Assembly: GCA_910585765.1 (NCBI GenBank)
Contig: CAJUES010000004.1
Span: forward strand, 14,376-78,375
Origin: an uncultured Lachnospiraceae bacterium
Lineage (GTDB): Bacteria; Bacillota; Clostridia; Lachnospirales; Lachnospiraceae
Reading direction: 5' to 3'
DNA: 64,000 nt
Notes under the pieces: generated by a model
Seen by the model: only the letters and a program-made list of their open reading frames with translations
Told to the model about the DNA's origin: nothing
Databases searched by the model: none
Translations under genes and position numbers: made by a program
Part shown: piece by piece, positions 34,159 through 43,409 of the stretch
How the letters are laid out: the number at the start of each line of letters is the position of its first letter
Position numbering within the stretch: the stretch's first letter is position 1

Positions 34159-37143
34159 ATGAAAGAGGAGTTTATTTTATTTCAGGAGAATAAGACAGCA
34201 AAGGTTATTTAAGACGAGATGGGCATCGTTGTGGGGACGTCCCACTGTGACATGCTGCTGCGGAGCAACCAGAATGAGTGGAAGCCGTGGCTCGGGCAAA
34301 AGGGGTATCGAGATATCAAGTACGATTATTCGATCCCGGGACACAACAGGGATGTGATCCGGGAATATTGGACGGAGAGTGTGGAGATGAATCGTAGCTA
34401 CGAGGTATGCTATACGGTCGGCATGCGCGGGATCCATGACACCGGGTTCGTGACGGAGATGATCGACAGGGATCCCCTTTTGACCGGTGAGGAGAAGACG
34501 GCAAAAAAGGTCGCGCTGCTTGAGGAGGTCATCGCTGACCAGAGGGAGATATTGCGGGACGTACTCGGCGAGAAGAAAGGGAATGATGCGCCGCAGACTT
34601 TTATTCCATACAAGGAAGTGCTGGATCTGCACGACAAGGGGCTGGCGATACCGGAGGACGTGACGCTGATCTGGGTGGATGACAACTTTGGGTATATGCG
34701 CCGCTACCCGAATGATGGAGAGCGGAAAAGAAAAGGCGGGCACGGGCTGTATTATCACGCATCTTACTGGGCGGCGCCAGGCATGAGTTACCTGTTTTTC
34801 AATTCGATCCCGCTGGCACAGACAGGAAACGAGTTAAAGAAATGCTGGGAGTCGGGCGTTCGCAGGATGTGGGTGCTGAATGTGGGAGCGCTGAAACCCA
34901 ATGAGCTGGACACGGAATTTTTCCTGCGCTATGGCTGGGAAGCAGGCAGGGCGGACGGCAGTACAAAGAATGCGGATTCTTTTGTGTGCGACTGGATGAA
35001 CCGCAATTTTTCCGGCGGTCACGGAAGTGAGGTGTCGGAATTATACAATGGGTTTGCCCAGCTGACAAATGTCTGCAAGCTAGAGCACATGCAGTCGGGC
35101 AAATTATCACAGACAGCATACGGGGATGAGGGCTGGTGGAGGCTGAACCGGTTGAGGGCGGTCTTTGACCGCGCCAATGCGATTGCGCTCTCGCTTCCGA
35201 GGGAGGAGCAGGACGCCTTTTTCCAGATGATATTGATGAAAGTTCATGCGGCATGGTATATCAATGCTTCGTTTTACTGTGCGGACAGGAGCAGGCTGTG
35301 CTACGAGCGCGGTGCGATGCAGGCGGCGGATGCGTATGTGGACTTTTCCAGGGAGATGGATGACCGGAAACGGCGGATGCTGTATCGCTACAACCATGAG
35401 ATCTGTGGCGGAAAATGGGAGGGGATCCTGACGCCTGAAAGTTTTTCTCCGCCGCCGACAGTGCTGTACCCCGCTGGAAAGCCGGCGCTGCGCATTGCAG
35501 AGCCTGGGCTTCTGGCAGTGGCGCCCGAGGGTGAGGTCGAGTTCTGGGCATATGGGCAGCGGGAAAAGCTTGTGGACATCTACAATCAGGGATATGGCAG
35601 TGTTCGTTATGAGCTGGTTCTGCCGGCGTGGCTGGAAGCGGACAAGGAAAAAGGATTCGTGCAGGCGGAGGAGAGAGTCCGGGTCAGAATCAAAAGCGGG
35701 TGTGAACCGGCTGTGTTTGCGGAGGGAAGATGTGACGAACTGCTGGTCAGGGGAGCTTTTGGCGAGGAGATAAGGATCGCTGTGAGCGCGAGAAAAAATG
35801 AGATGGAAGTTCCCTGCGGGCAGGACTGCTTCATGGAGGCGGACGGATGTATATCCATACCTGCTGACAGGTATCTGCGCGCAGCAGATACACCGGATGG
35901 AAGATGGCGGGTCATACCCGGTTTGGGAAGGTGCTGCGGCGGTGCTGTGGAGGCGTTTGTTGCCGGCGAGCCTTCTGACAAGGGAGCGGTCAGGGAAATG
36001 CCCTGTCTGGAATATCCGTTTTGTGTGCAGAGCCACGGCACATTTCTGCTGGAGATCTATCGTTTCCTGACAATGAATCCCACTGGGCGCATACGGTTTG
36101 CGGTGGGCGTGGACAACGATCCGCCCGTCGTTGTGGAATCGGATATCACGGACGAGTGGAGAGGCGGATGGGACGAAGCTGTCATGAACGACGGGGAAAA
36201 GCTTTGTCTGTGGCTGCCGTATCTCGTGAGCGGGTATCATGTTCTGAAAGTGTATGCAGTCGACCGGTATGTGACATTGACCAAGATGGTCATATACACG
36301 CAGGACAAAAAGCCGTCCAATATCGGACCGCGTGTGCGCTCCACGGATGAGCAGATTGAGGAGATATATGACAGCAGGGCGCTTTTTCAGATCCAGGAGA
36401 GCGAGGCGGCAATATATCAGTCAACGCCGGAGGCGGTTCCGCTGTTACCGGTATTGTATGCGGACACATCGTTCTGGAAAACGGACCGGCTGTATGTCAG
36501 GAGCGACGAGGTACAGCAGGCGCGGCTTGGAAAGGCTAAATATCTGGCGGACGCGAAGGGATACAAGAATGTGTTTGACCTGTTCGGGGAGGGATATTTT
36601 GCGGCACAGGGCGGCAGGATCGCGATAGGGGCGGAGTATGCGCTTGAAAATTCTCCGTATGCCTATCTGACACCGGGATTGTGCGACAACAATATCCTGT
36701 GGACGCACACACAGTCCGAAACGGACGGGCGGACCGGTATGGCTATGATGATCGAGGGCAAAAATCTGTTCTGGGAGAGGGCGGAACAGGCGCCGGCGAT
36801 GCACTATAAGATCTGTGTCGAAAAGGCGGGCAGGTATCATGTCTGGCTGCTTGTGAAGTTTGAGGATCATAAAAGCGATGCCTGCCGTCTGGCGCTTGAC
36901 GGCAGGATGCAGCATATCAGCGAGCAGTTTTCCGCAAACGGAATGTTCACCTACAGCATGAAGCAGCGATGGAACTGGCAGGCGTTTTCCGATATGGAAC
37001 TTACGCCGGGGGTACATACTTTTTCCGTCTATGGGAAGAAGTCTGGTCTCAGGATAGACCGGATCTATATCACGGACGGGGAGGAGCTGCCTCCGATCGA
37101 TGCCGATTGGGAGGAGAGTGCCAGGACGATATATTGCAATTGA
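34159..37143 (+). pseudogene. GH115 glycoside hydrolase with deleted N-terminal domain and in-frame stop
   Basis: GH115 enzymes remove (4-O-methyl)glucuronic acid from xylan or related glycans. A start at 34159 encodes 17 residues (MKEEFILFQENKTAKVI) typical of the family's N-terminus, then TAA, then in the same frame DEMGIVVGTSHCDMLLRSNQ, which normally lies about 230 residues further on. From 34219 a 974-residue frame covers the rest: YTVGMRGIHDTGFVTE, QTFIPYKEVLDL, VTLIWVDDNFGYMRRYP, YYHASYWAAPGMSY and the long C-terminal accessory domain. The N-terminal alpha/beta domain and the first part of the catalytic barrel are gone, so activity is doubtful even if translation restarts at 34219. The gene may be misannotated as a shortened intact enzyme. 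Confidence 0.8.
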
Positions 37144-37237
37144 TACCGGAAAAACAGTGATGTGTTCTCGGGCAGGGAAAACGCGGCAACTTTCTGAAAC
37201 GGTATCTTACGTGGCAAAGACCGAGAGCAGGGATCGT

Positions 37238-39106
37238 TTAAATTTCCGCATCATAGTATTGCGCCTGCGCCTGCCACAGTCTGTAGTACATTCCGGACCG
37301 GTCGCGCACCAGCACATCGTGACTGCCGCGCTGGATCAGTTTTCCTTCATGAAAAACGGCGATATCATCGCAGAAGCGGCAGGAGGAGAGCCGGTGGGAG
37401 ATGAACAGGGTCGACTTTTCCCGTGTCATTTGGTTCATGCTGTCATAGACCTCGAACTCCGCAACCGGATCGAGCGCCGCCGTGGGCTCGTCGAGGATCA
37501 CGAAGGGCGCATCTTTATATAAAGCCCTCGCCAGCGCGATCTTCTGTGCCTCCCCGCCGGAGATGTCGATGCCCTGCGCATCAAAATCTTTATACAGTGT
37601 CGTCGAAAGTCCCTGCGGCAGCTTGTCGAGGCGCGTTCCGAAACCGGCATCGCGCAGGCACTGTTCGGCGCTGTGCATATCGACATTCATGCTGCCCGCA
37701 ACATTTTGCCCCAGCCCAAATGAGAGCAGCCTGAAATCCTGAAACACAACAGAGAACAATTTCATATATGCCTGATGATCATATTTTCGTATGTCAGTTC
37801 CGTTCAGCAGGATCACGCCCTCGGTCGGATCATACAGACGGCACAGCAGTTTGATAAAAGTGGTCTTTCCGCTTCCGTTCGTACCCACAACAGCAAGCCT
37901 CTGTCCTGCGCGGAACGTCATCGATACATTGCGCAGCGCGTACTCCTCCTGATTAGGATAGCTATGATCAGGATATCTATAAGAAACATTGCGAAATTCG
38001 AATTCGTACTCCTTCGTCGGTACACTCAGATCTCCCTGTGTCATTTTGTTCGGTATATCTAAAAATTCAAACACGGTGCGCAGAAAAGCGGTATTGTTTT
38101 TCAGATCGCCCAACGCCTTGATCAGCGTGGACAGTCCGCCGGATAATGCGATCAGGGCGCTCACATACTGTACGATAGAACCAACACCGAAAGCGCCTCC
38201 CAGCGCTTTCAGGCAGACATAGATATATGCTGCTCCCACAAACAGCTGTGACACAGCCCCGGACAGCGCCTGGTATGCCCCCATAGGTCCCCTTGCCGCC
38301 CTTGGCAGCTTTGCGGTGGGAACAAAGGGATTGTATCTTTTCAGATGGTTTCGGCTCAGGATATCCTGGCGGTAGATCCGCACATCCAGTGCTTTTGAGC
38401 GGTCATTTCCGAGACTGCCGAGCCAGAAGCCAAAGAGCCGGTTGCCCAACTGGTTTTCATCTGCATATGTTACCCAGTATGAACCGGATCTGACAGCCAG
38501 CAGGGGGGCGGCAAGTGTGACGCCGAGCATGATCACAGCCATGAGCAGGACAAAAACGGGGTGGTTGAGTATCGTCAAAAATCCGGTATCTGCTGTGACT
38601 GGCAGTATAAACAGCGACGCGGTCAATACAATCGCACTGATCATGGACAGGACTGACCGGATGACGGCATCAAGACATTCGATCAGTTTGTACAGCCCCC
38701 AGCCTCCCGAATCTGTATTCTGCCATATCCTGGAACGGAGTTCCTGCACATGGCAGTCTTCCACATCTGCAAAATCCATTGACAGCAGCTTTTTTGCAAA
38801 CACTTTGTTCTGGATATGCCAGAGGCAGGCTGTCTGCACATTCTTCCATCGGGTCAGTCCTGCGCAGAGCAGTGAAAGTACGGCGGAGGTGCTTGTCAGA
38901 GCCAGCGCGTACGCGGTGAGTGTCTGTGGATCGCGCCCTCCGGCGATCTCGTCGATCAGGCGCGCCAACAGCCAGATCTCCACATAAGGTGTCAGGGCGT
39001 TGAGGATCCCGCAGATCAGCACGGATATCATCAGCCTGGGATTTTCCTGCCACCAGATCTTAAATCCGCGCAGGGTGAGCTGCACGGTCTTGGTCCATTT
39101 CTTCAT
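37238..39106 (-). CDS. ABC exporter, permease-ATPase subunit B
   Basis: A 622-residue half-transporter with six N-terminal membrane helices (about 20-330) and a C-terminal ATPase: Walker A GTNGSGKTT, VVFQDFRLL, signature ISGGEAQKI, Walker B FVILDEPTAALDP, FISHRLSS. GGAGG lies eight bases before the ATG at 39106, which is 47 bases inside the preceding gene, so the two are coupled and likely form a heterodimer. No peptidase domain is present. Substrate unknown; peptides or lipids are likely. Not obviously part of the NRPS cluster. Confidence 0.9.
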   Translation of the reverse strand: MKKWTKTVQLTLRGFKIWWQENPRLMISVLICGILNALTPYVEIWLLARLIDEIAGGRDPQTLTAYALALTSTSAVLSLLCAGLTRWKNVQTACLWHIQNKVFAKKLLSMDFADVEDCHVQELRSRIWQNTDSGGWGLYKLIECLDAVIRSVLSMISAIVLTASLFILPVTADTGFLTILNHPVFVLLMAVIMLGVTLAAPLLAVRSGSYWVTYADENQLGNRLFGFWLGSLGNDRSKALDVRIYRQDILSRNHLKRYNPFVPTAKLPRAARGPMGAYQALSGAVSQLFVGAAYIYVCLKALGGAFGVGSIVQYVSALIALSGGLSTLIKALGDLKNNTAFLRTVFEFLDIPNKMTQGDLSVPTKEYEFEFRNVSYRYPDHSYPNQEEYALRNVSMTFRAGQRLAVVGTNGSGKTTFIKLLCRLYDPTEGVILLNGTDIRKYDHQAYMKLFSVVFQDFRLLSFGLGQNVAGSMNVDMHSAEQCLRDAGFGTRLDKLPQGLSTTLYKDFDAQGIDISGGEAQKIALARALYKDAPFVILDEPTAALDPVAEFEVYDSMNQMTREKSTLFISHRLSSCRFCDDIAVFHEGKLIQRGSHDVLVRDRSGMYYRLWQAQAQYYDAEI

Positions 39107-40946
39107 TGTATATGCCTCCGTATAAGCCTTTTTCCCGGTAATATCTGCTCTGGATCTCAAATAGCTCTGCATAAGCACCATTTCGGGCGATCAATTCGTC
39201 GTGTGTGCCCTTCTCCGCAATACGTCCCTCAGCGATCAGTATGATGCGGTCGCAAAATCTGGTCGAGGCAAGGCGGTGGGAGATGTAAACAGCCATTCTG
39301 CCGTCGGTGAGTTCATTGTATTTATCGTATAGTTCACTCTCGGCGATCGGATCGAGCGCTGAGGTTGGTTCGTCCAAAATGATGATCGGGGCGTTTTTGT
39401 ACAGAGCCCGTGCCAGCATCAGCCGCTGCAGTTCTCCGCCGGACAGATGGATCCCATCGTCAAATACTTTTCCGATGTGCGTCGCCACCCCGCGGGGCAG
39501 CCTGGCGATCTTCTCTGCAAGTCCAGCCTGGCTGATACACCGCATCATCCGTTCTGCGTCGATCGCTTTGTCGGTCTGCGTGATGTTTTCAGCGATCGTC
39601 ACATCGAGAACCGAAAAATCCTGGAAGACTGCCGAAAAAAGCCGATAATAATCCCGTCTGTTGAACGTCCGTATGTCGGTATTGTTTAACAGCACTTTTC
39701 CTTCCGTGGGATCCAGAAAGCCGCATATGAGTTTGATGAGTGTTGTTTTGCCGGCACCGTTTTGCCCGACGATTGCCAGCTTTTCGCCCGGTTTGATCGT
39801 CAGATCGATATGGGAGAGCGTGTCCTTCTCCGCCTCCGGGTAGCGGAAGGAGACGTCCTGCAGTTCGATCTGATACGGAATGCCCGGGTCGGGTGTTATG
39901 GAGAGCCCTTCCTCCATCTGAAAGGTTTCATGATGATCCAAAAACTCCCGGACCGCACAGAGGTCAAGGCTCTGCCTTTGGAGGAGTGCGAGGTCGGACA
40001 GGATCTTGCCGATGCCGCTGGTAAAAACATTCACGGTATTGAAGTACAGCACAAACTGCGCGGCTGACAGCTCTCCGCGCAGCACTGCCTGGATCAGAAA
40101 AAGATAGACAATGCCGTTGCGCATCAATGCAAGCAGTGTGTCCGCGATGTTGCCCCAGATATAGACGCGCTCCCCGCGGGCGGCAAAGCTTTGGGACAGA
40201 CGCAGCATGCTGTTGTAGACGCCCTCGATCCAATCGCGCATTTCAAAGATGCGGACATCTTTTGCCAGGGTGTGATCCCTGGATTTTTCGCTGAGATGAT
40301 TCATGCGTCTGGAATAGTCCGACTCCTCATCCCGATGACGATACCCCCAGCCATTCAGCGCATTGTTCACCCAAAAGCTGACAATGGTCGTGGCGCAAAC
40401 GGCTGTGATCATCAGCGGATCCAGTGTTGCGAGCAGCGAGAGGAAGATCACAAATTCAACGGTGTTCTGCAGCAGATCCATCAGTGTTGTCCAGACAGCT
40501 TCAGTGGCAGCCGAGCCGCTGGTGACGAGCATAGAAGCCTTGTCCATTTTCCGGCGGACATGCGGATCTTCTATATCGGGATAGGACATGGTGAGCGCCT
40601 TGTTCTGGATCATGGCGCCAATGCCAAGGCGGATTTCAATGCGCCCAAACTGTGCGCATGCTGCAAGGTAGGATGACGATGCGTTGAGCAGGATCAATGC
40701 GCATGTAAAAAAGAGTATGATCGCAGACAGTTCTGCGATGGACACGTCCGCCCCGACAGCTTCGAGTATGGATGGCACGACAAAAAGCTGTGTGAGGCTG
40801 AGCAAGATCGCGGCAGCAGCCATAGCCGGCACGAACACAATGACACTGCGGCGCTCTCTCCACGCGAGTGATATTATGAATGCGATGTTCTGGACTGAAC
40901 TGTAGGCAGGCTTTTCCTTTCGAGGTCTGGCAGTATTCATGTTCAT
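39060..40946 (-). CDS. ABC exporter, permease-ATPase subunit A
   Basis: A 628-residue half-transporter: six membrane helices within about residues 30-340, then an ATPase with Walker A GQNGAGKTT, signature LSGGELQRL, Walker B IIILDEPTSALDP and YISHRLAS. The first gene of a two-gene minus-strand operon with subunit B. Start at 40946 (or two codons later) behind AAAGGA. A palindrome and a good promoter lie about 115-160 bp upstream, suggesting regulated expression. Confidence 0.9.
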   Translation of the reverse strand: MNMNTARPRKEKPAYSSVQNIAFIISLAWRERRSVIVFVPAMAAAAILLSLTQLFVVPSILEAVGADVSIAELSAIILFFTCALILLNASSSYLAACAQFGRIEIRLGIGAMIQNKALTMSYPDIEDPHVRRKMDKASMLVTSGSAATEAVWTTLMDLLQNTVEFVIFLSLLATLDPLMITAVCATTIVSFWVNNALNGWGYRHRDEESDYSRRMNHLSEKSRDHTLAKDVRIFEMRDWIEGVYNSMLRLSQSFAARGERVYIWGNIADTLLALMRNGIVYLFLIQAVLRGELSAAQFVLYFNTVNVFTSGIGKILSDLALLQRQSLDLCAVREFLDHHETFQMEEGLSITPDPGIPYQIELQDVSFRYPEAEKDTLSHIDLTIKPGEKLAIVGQNGAGKTTLIKLICGFLDPTEGKVLLNNTDIRTFNRRDYYRLFSAVFQDFSVLDVTIAENITQTDKAIDAERMMRCISQAGLAEKIARLPRGVATHIGKVFDDGIHLSGGELQRLMLARALYKNAPIIILDEPTSALDPIAESELYDKYNELTDGRMAVYISHRLASTRFCDRIILIAEGRIAEKGTHDELIARNGAYAELFEIQSRYYREKGLYGGIYNEEMDQDRAAHPARI

Positions 40947-41058
40947 TCATTCCTTTCGTTTTATGCACGCGCCGACGCAGATGATATATATGCGCTGATG
41001 GCGTTTCCAAAGATCGAATTTTCGGGCGGACAGATGGTGATGTCCGCTGTTTGTATTT

Positions 41059-41105
41059 AGTTTATAGAGTATATCCCAAATGCTCAATACACCGAACACT
41101 TCGGT
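41059..41105 (-). promoter_or_regulatory. Promoter and palindromic site for the ABC exporter operon
   Basis: On the minus strand TTGAGC (41082-41087) and TAAACT (41059-41064) are 17 bp apart. Immediately upstream is the perfect palindrome ACCGAACACTTCGGT (41091-41105), a likely regulator site. Confidence 0.6.
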
Positions 41106-41371
41106 AAAATTCTGTGTACAAAGTTATCCTATATAAATGACTTCTTGATCGAAATTGCAAAAGAGCCGCGGTGTAGAATATATGCGCTGTTGGTTGGAAG
41201 GAGGGGTAAATTTTCCTGAAAATCGTGAATTTGAGGGTAGGGCGCTATTGGAATTGGCGAGGAGACAGCCAGGGAAAATATGGGGTTGTTTCTTTGCTGA
41301 TATTGTCATTCATATAGGGCGAAAATTGATTGTTTATCGATTGAAAAAATAGTTTTGGACAATTCTGTCTC

Positions 41372-41400
41372 TTGTTGGATATTCTAAAAAGTGATAAGAT
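41372..41400 (+). promoter_or_regulatory. Candidate promoter outside the left inverted repeat, reading into the TIR cassette
   Basis: TTGTTG (41372-41377), 17 bp, TAAGAT (41395-41400). A second candidate, TTGTGG near 41415 with TATTAT at 41439, also points rightward. Both lie outside the left inverted repeat. The rest of 40947-41484 is AT-rich; a short frame at 41155-41352 is not convincing. Confidence 0.5.
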
Positions 41401-41484
41401 AGTACAAAATATTTTTGTGGAAATGACAAGAATAGTAATATTATAAGATATTTAGATAGATGTTGAGTATGGTATTGAGCAAAA

Positions 41485-41508
41485 ATGATTGATAATCATG
41501 TATTATTG
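41485..41508 (+). repeat. Left inverted repeat of the TIR/kinase cassette
   Basis: A 24-bp sequence starting ATGATTGATAATCATG; its exact reverse complement occurs at 43325-43348 with one mismatch at position 23. Its first 15 bases are a palindrome (ATGATT gat AATCAT). It lies 32 bp before the TIR start codon. Confidence 0.88.
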
Positions 41509-41540
41509 TTTAAAAATTGCTGGTAAGTGGGGTTGTTAAA

Positions 41541-42629
41541 ATGAATGAAATATTTATTAGTTGGTCAAAAGCAAAAAGTGGAGAACTGGCAAAGAATACT
41601 AAAAATATTTTAGAAACTTTAATGCCTAGTACGGAAATCTTTATGTCAGAGGAAGATATACATGCAGGAGAACATGTTCAAAACAAAATTATCCAACATA
41701 TCGAACAATGTGATACTTTAATACTTTGTTTTACATCTGAAAATAAAAAATCACCTTGGTTGTTATATGAAGCTGGATATGCTAGCGGACTTCATAAACG
41801 TGTTATTCCTTTTTTGTTTGATAAAGATACATTGTGGCATTCATGGATAGATAATCCTATGAATATAGCAAGAGAAATCGATGTTTACAAAGACAGTTTC
41901 ACAATCGATTTTCTTGAAGCATTTTCTTTGAAGAAAACATCTTTTACAGGTTCTCTCATCGATTCATTCAAGGATAGAATAAATGAAACAAAAGAAAAAT
42001 ACCGCCAAATTGATATTCAATGCGAAGATCTTATTGAAAAGCTAATTACAATTGATAAGTTTACAATAAATAGTCCTTTTTATCGAGATAAAGTAGCATA
42101 TTTTCTGTCCGGATTTGAAACTTTTGAATTGTGGAAGGCAATAATACAATCATTTTTATATACTGGTAAATATTTATGGATATATGGACGAAAAAATATG
42201 AAACTTTTTGGTGGTAACTTTAATGAATTATTTGATTATTTAGACAAAAAATCTGTCCAGCCTAATATGGATGGAATAGATTTTAGAATTCTATTCTTGG
42301 ATCCTTCTGCTGAAGAGGTTCATTTTGCCCATAAAGACCAGGATATATTTGAACTTGAATTGCGTACAACAATTTCTCGCGCCAAGAAGACAGTTGGCTC
42401 GAATAAAGTATTACAGAAATGTTTTAGAATGTATTCTAACCGACGTGAAGAAATTATAATAAGGGTAGATAATTGTATTATTTATGCAAAACCGCATTTT
42501 GATATAAATGGTATGCCTAATATCATGACCAATAATAAATTTGAAGTATTTAGCGCATCTTCTGATAAAGGAAAAAAATGCATAGAAAAATATTGTGCTG
42601 TTTGGGAATCAGCTATCAATATGTTTTAG
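41541..42629 (+). CDS. TIR-domain protein with C-terminal effector/sensor domain, putative defence gene
   Basis: A 362-residue AT-rich protein. Residues 1-130 form a TIR domain: EIFISWSKAKSGELA at the first strand, EDIHAGEHV, and SPWLLYEAGYASGL, where Glu77 is in the position of the NADase catalytic Glu. Bacterial TIR domains usually cleave NAD+ or make cyclic ADP-ribose signals in anti-phage defence. Residues 155-362 (IDFRILFLDPSAEEVHFAHKD, IISRAKK-like helices, IIIRVDNCIIYAKPHF) form a second domain I cannot name with certainty; it recalls the C-terminal domain of some phospholipase-D-like bacterial proteins. The start at 41541 follows GTGGGG. No promoter fits between the inverted repeat and the gene. 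Confidence 0.8.
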   Translation: MNEIFISWSKAKSGELAKNTKNILETLMPSTEIFMSEEDIHAGEHVQNKIIQHIEQCDTLILCFTSENKKSPWLLYEAGYASGLHKRVIPFLFDKDTLWHSWIDNPMNIAREIDVYKDSFTIDFLEAFSLKKTSFTGSLIDSFKDRINETKEKYRQIDIQCEDLIEKLITIDKFTINSPFYRDKVAYFLSGFETFELWKAIIQSFLYTGKYLWIYGRKNMKLFGGNFNELFDYLDKKSVQPNMDGIDFRILFLDPSAEEVHFAHKDQDIFELELRTTISRAKKTVGSNKVLQKCFRMYSNRREEIIIRVDNCIIYAKPHFDINGMPNIMTNNKFEVFSASSDKGKKCIEKYCAVWESAINMF

Positions 42630-42630
42630 T

Positions 42631-43251
42631 TTATCCATATAAAGAAGTCAAAATTGTATCTATTCTCAGAACAGTATTTTCAATCGAAAGGTTACTTACA
42701 TTAATTGAGTATAACCTACACAACTTTTCAGGGATTCGCTGAATACTATTTTGCAATTCAACATTTGTTTCATATAAAACAGGAACACATTCGTATGTAT
42801 ATTTCTGAGGGTCTCTATTTTTTAGGCGTTTCCATAACGCTTCTTCTGAGTCTACATACAAAATAATATATAGAACGTTAGGAAATGATGTATGTGCATA
42901 TAATTCTTCTGGAATTATATGCACACCATTTATTATTGATGGAATTTGTTTTCGTTGCTGACGTTTGACTATATTTATAATGGAATTTTTCATAATATGA
43001 CATTGTTGCATAGCCATTTCATAACTTAAAAAAATTTCATGTGGGTAAATTTCATCACATTGAGATATGCCAACTTCGGTTAGATAACTTTCATATCCTC
43101 TTAAAATTTCTCGTATTATGTCCGTTTCTTCAACAAGCCTAAATTCTTTATGAGTATTAAGGAGTTCATTGGAAATTGTAGTTTTTCCAACACCAGGAAC
43201 ACCTGAAATAAAAATTATTAAGTCTTGTGGTAATATATATTCCCTATCCAT
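42631..43251 (-). CDS. P-loop kinase, 2-phosphoglycerate-kinase/zeta-like
   Basis: A 206-residue cytoplasmic NTPase with Walker A GVPGVGKTT at residues 17-25, a following EETDIIREILRG substrate/acid region, PSIINGVHIIPEELY and YVDSEEALWKRLKNRDPQKY. The pattern is that of 2-phosphoglycerate-kinase-like and zeta-like small-molecule kinases. AT-rich like the TIR gene and convergent with it, one base apart. Substrate unknown. Because TIR proteins act on nucleotides, a role in making, removing or tolerating a nucleotide signal is possible but unproven. Confidence 0.75.
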   Translation of the reverse strand: MDREYILPQDLIIFISGVPGVGKTTISNELLNTHKEFRLVEETDIIREILRGYESYLTEVGISQCDEIYPHEIFLSYEMAMQQCHIMKNSIINIVKRQQRKQIPSIINGVHIIPEELYAHTSFPNVLYIILYVDSEEALWKRLKNRDPQKYTYECVPVLYETNVELQNSIQRIPEKLCRLYSINVSNLSIENTVLRIDTILTSLYG

Positions 43252-43324
43252 TAGTACCTCTTTACATTCAATATTCTATCCATTATTTTAGTAGTTATAA
43301 AATCAGTCAGATAAACATAGTGTT

Positions 43325-43348
43325 CGATAATACATGATTATCAATCAT
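43325..43348 (-). repeat. Right inverted repeat of the TIR/kinase cassette
   Basis: Inverted copy of 41485-41508 (23 of 24 bases). It lies 74 bp before the kinase start and 62 bp beyond the end of the recombinase gene. Confidence 0.88.
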
Positions 43349-43409
43349 CTAACAGTTATAAAGGCACCAATCCAAATGGTTTATTCCATTCGGAATGATG
43401 CCGTTTCAT

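Larger units (their letters stand above)
41485..43348. other. Putative invertible DNA segment carrying TIR and kinase genes
   Basis: Two genes in tail-to-tail arrangement (1 bp apart) fill the space between inverted repeats, with a complete tyrosine recombinase 61 bp outside the right repeat. There is room for a promoter neither between the left repeat and the TIR gene nor, convincingly, in front of the kinase. Inversion would therefore exchange which gene is joined to the outside promoter. Inversion itself is inferred, not seen. Confidence 0.55.

Noticed and set aside
41155..41352. 65-codon frame before the TIR cassette
   Set aside because: No ribosome site and no family resemblance; it lies in an AT-rich promoter region.
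41485..43348. Reading the 24-bp repeats as integrase attachment sites (attL/attR)
   Set aside because: Attachment sites flanking an integrated island are direct repeats and normally enclose the integrase; these are inverted and exclude it. Ends of a transposon are possible, but no transposase and no target duplication were seen.
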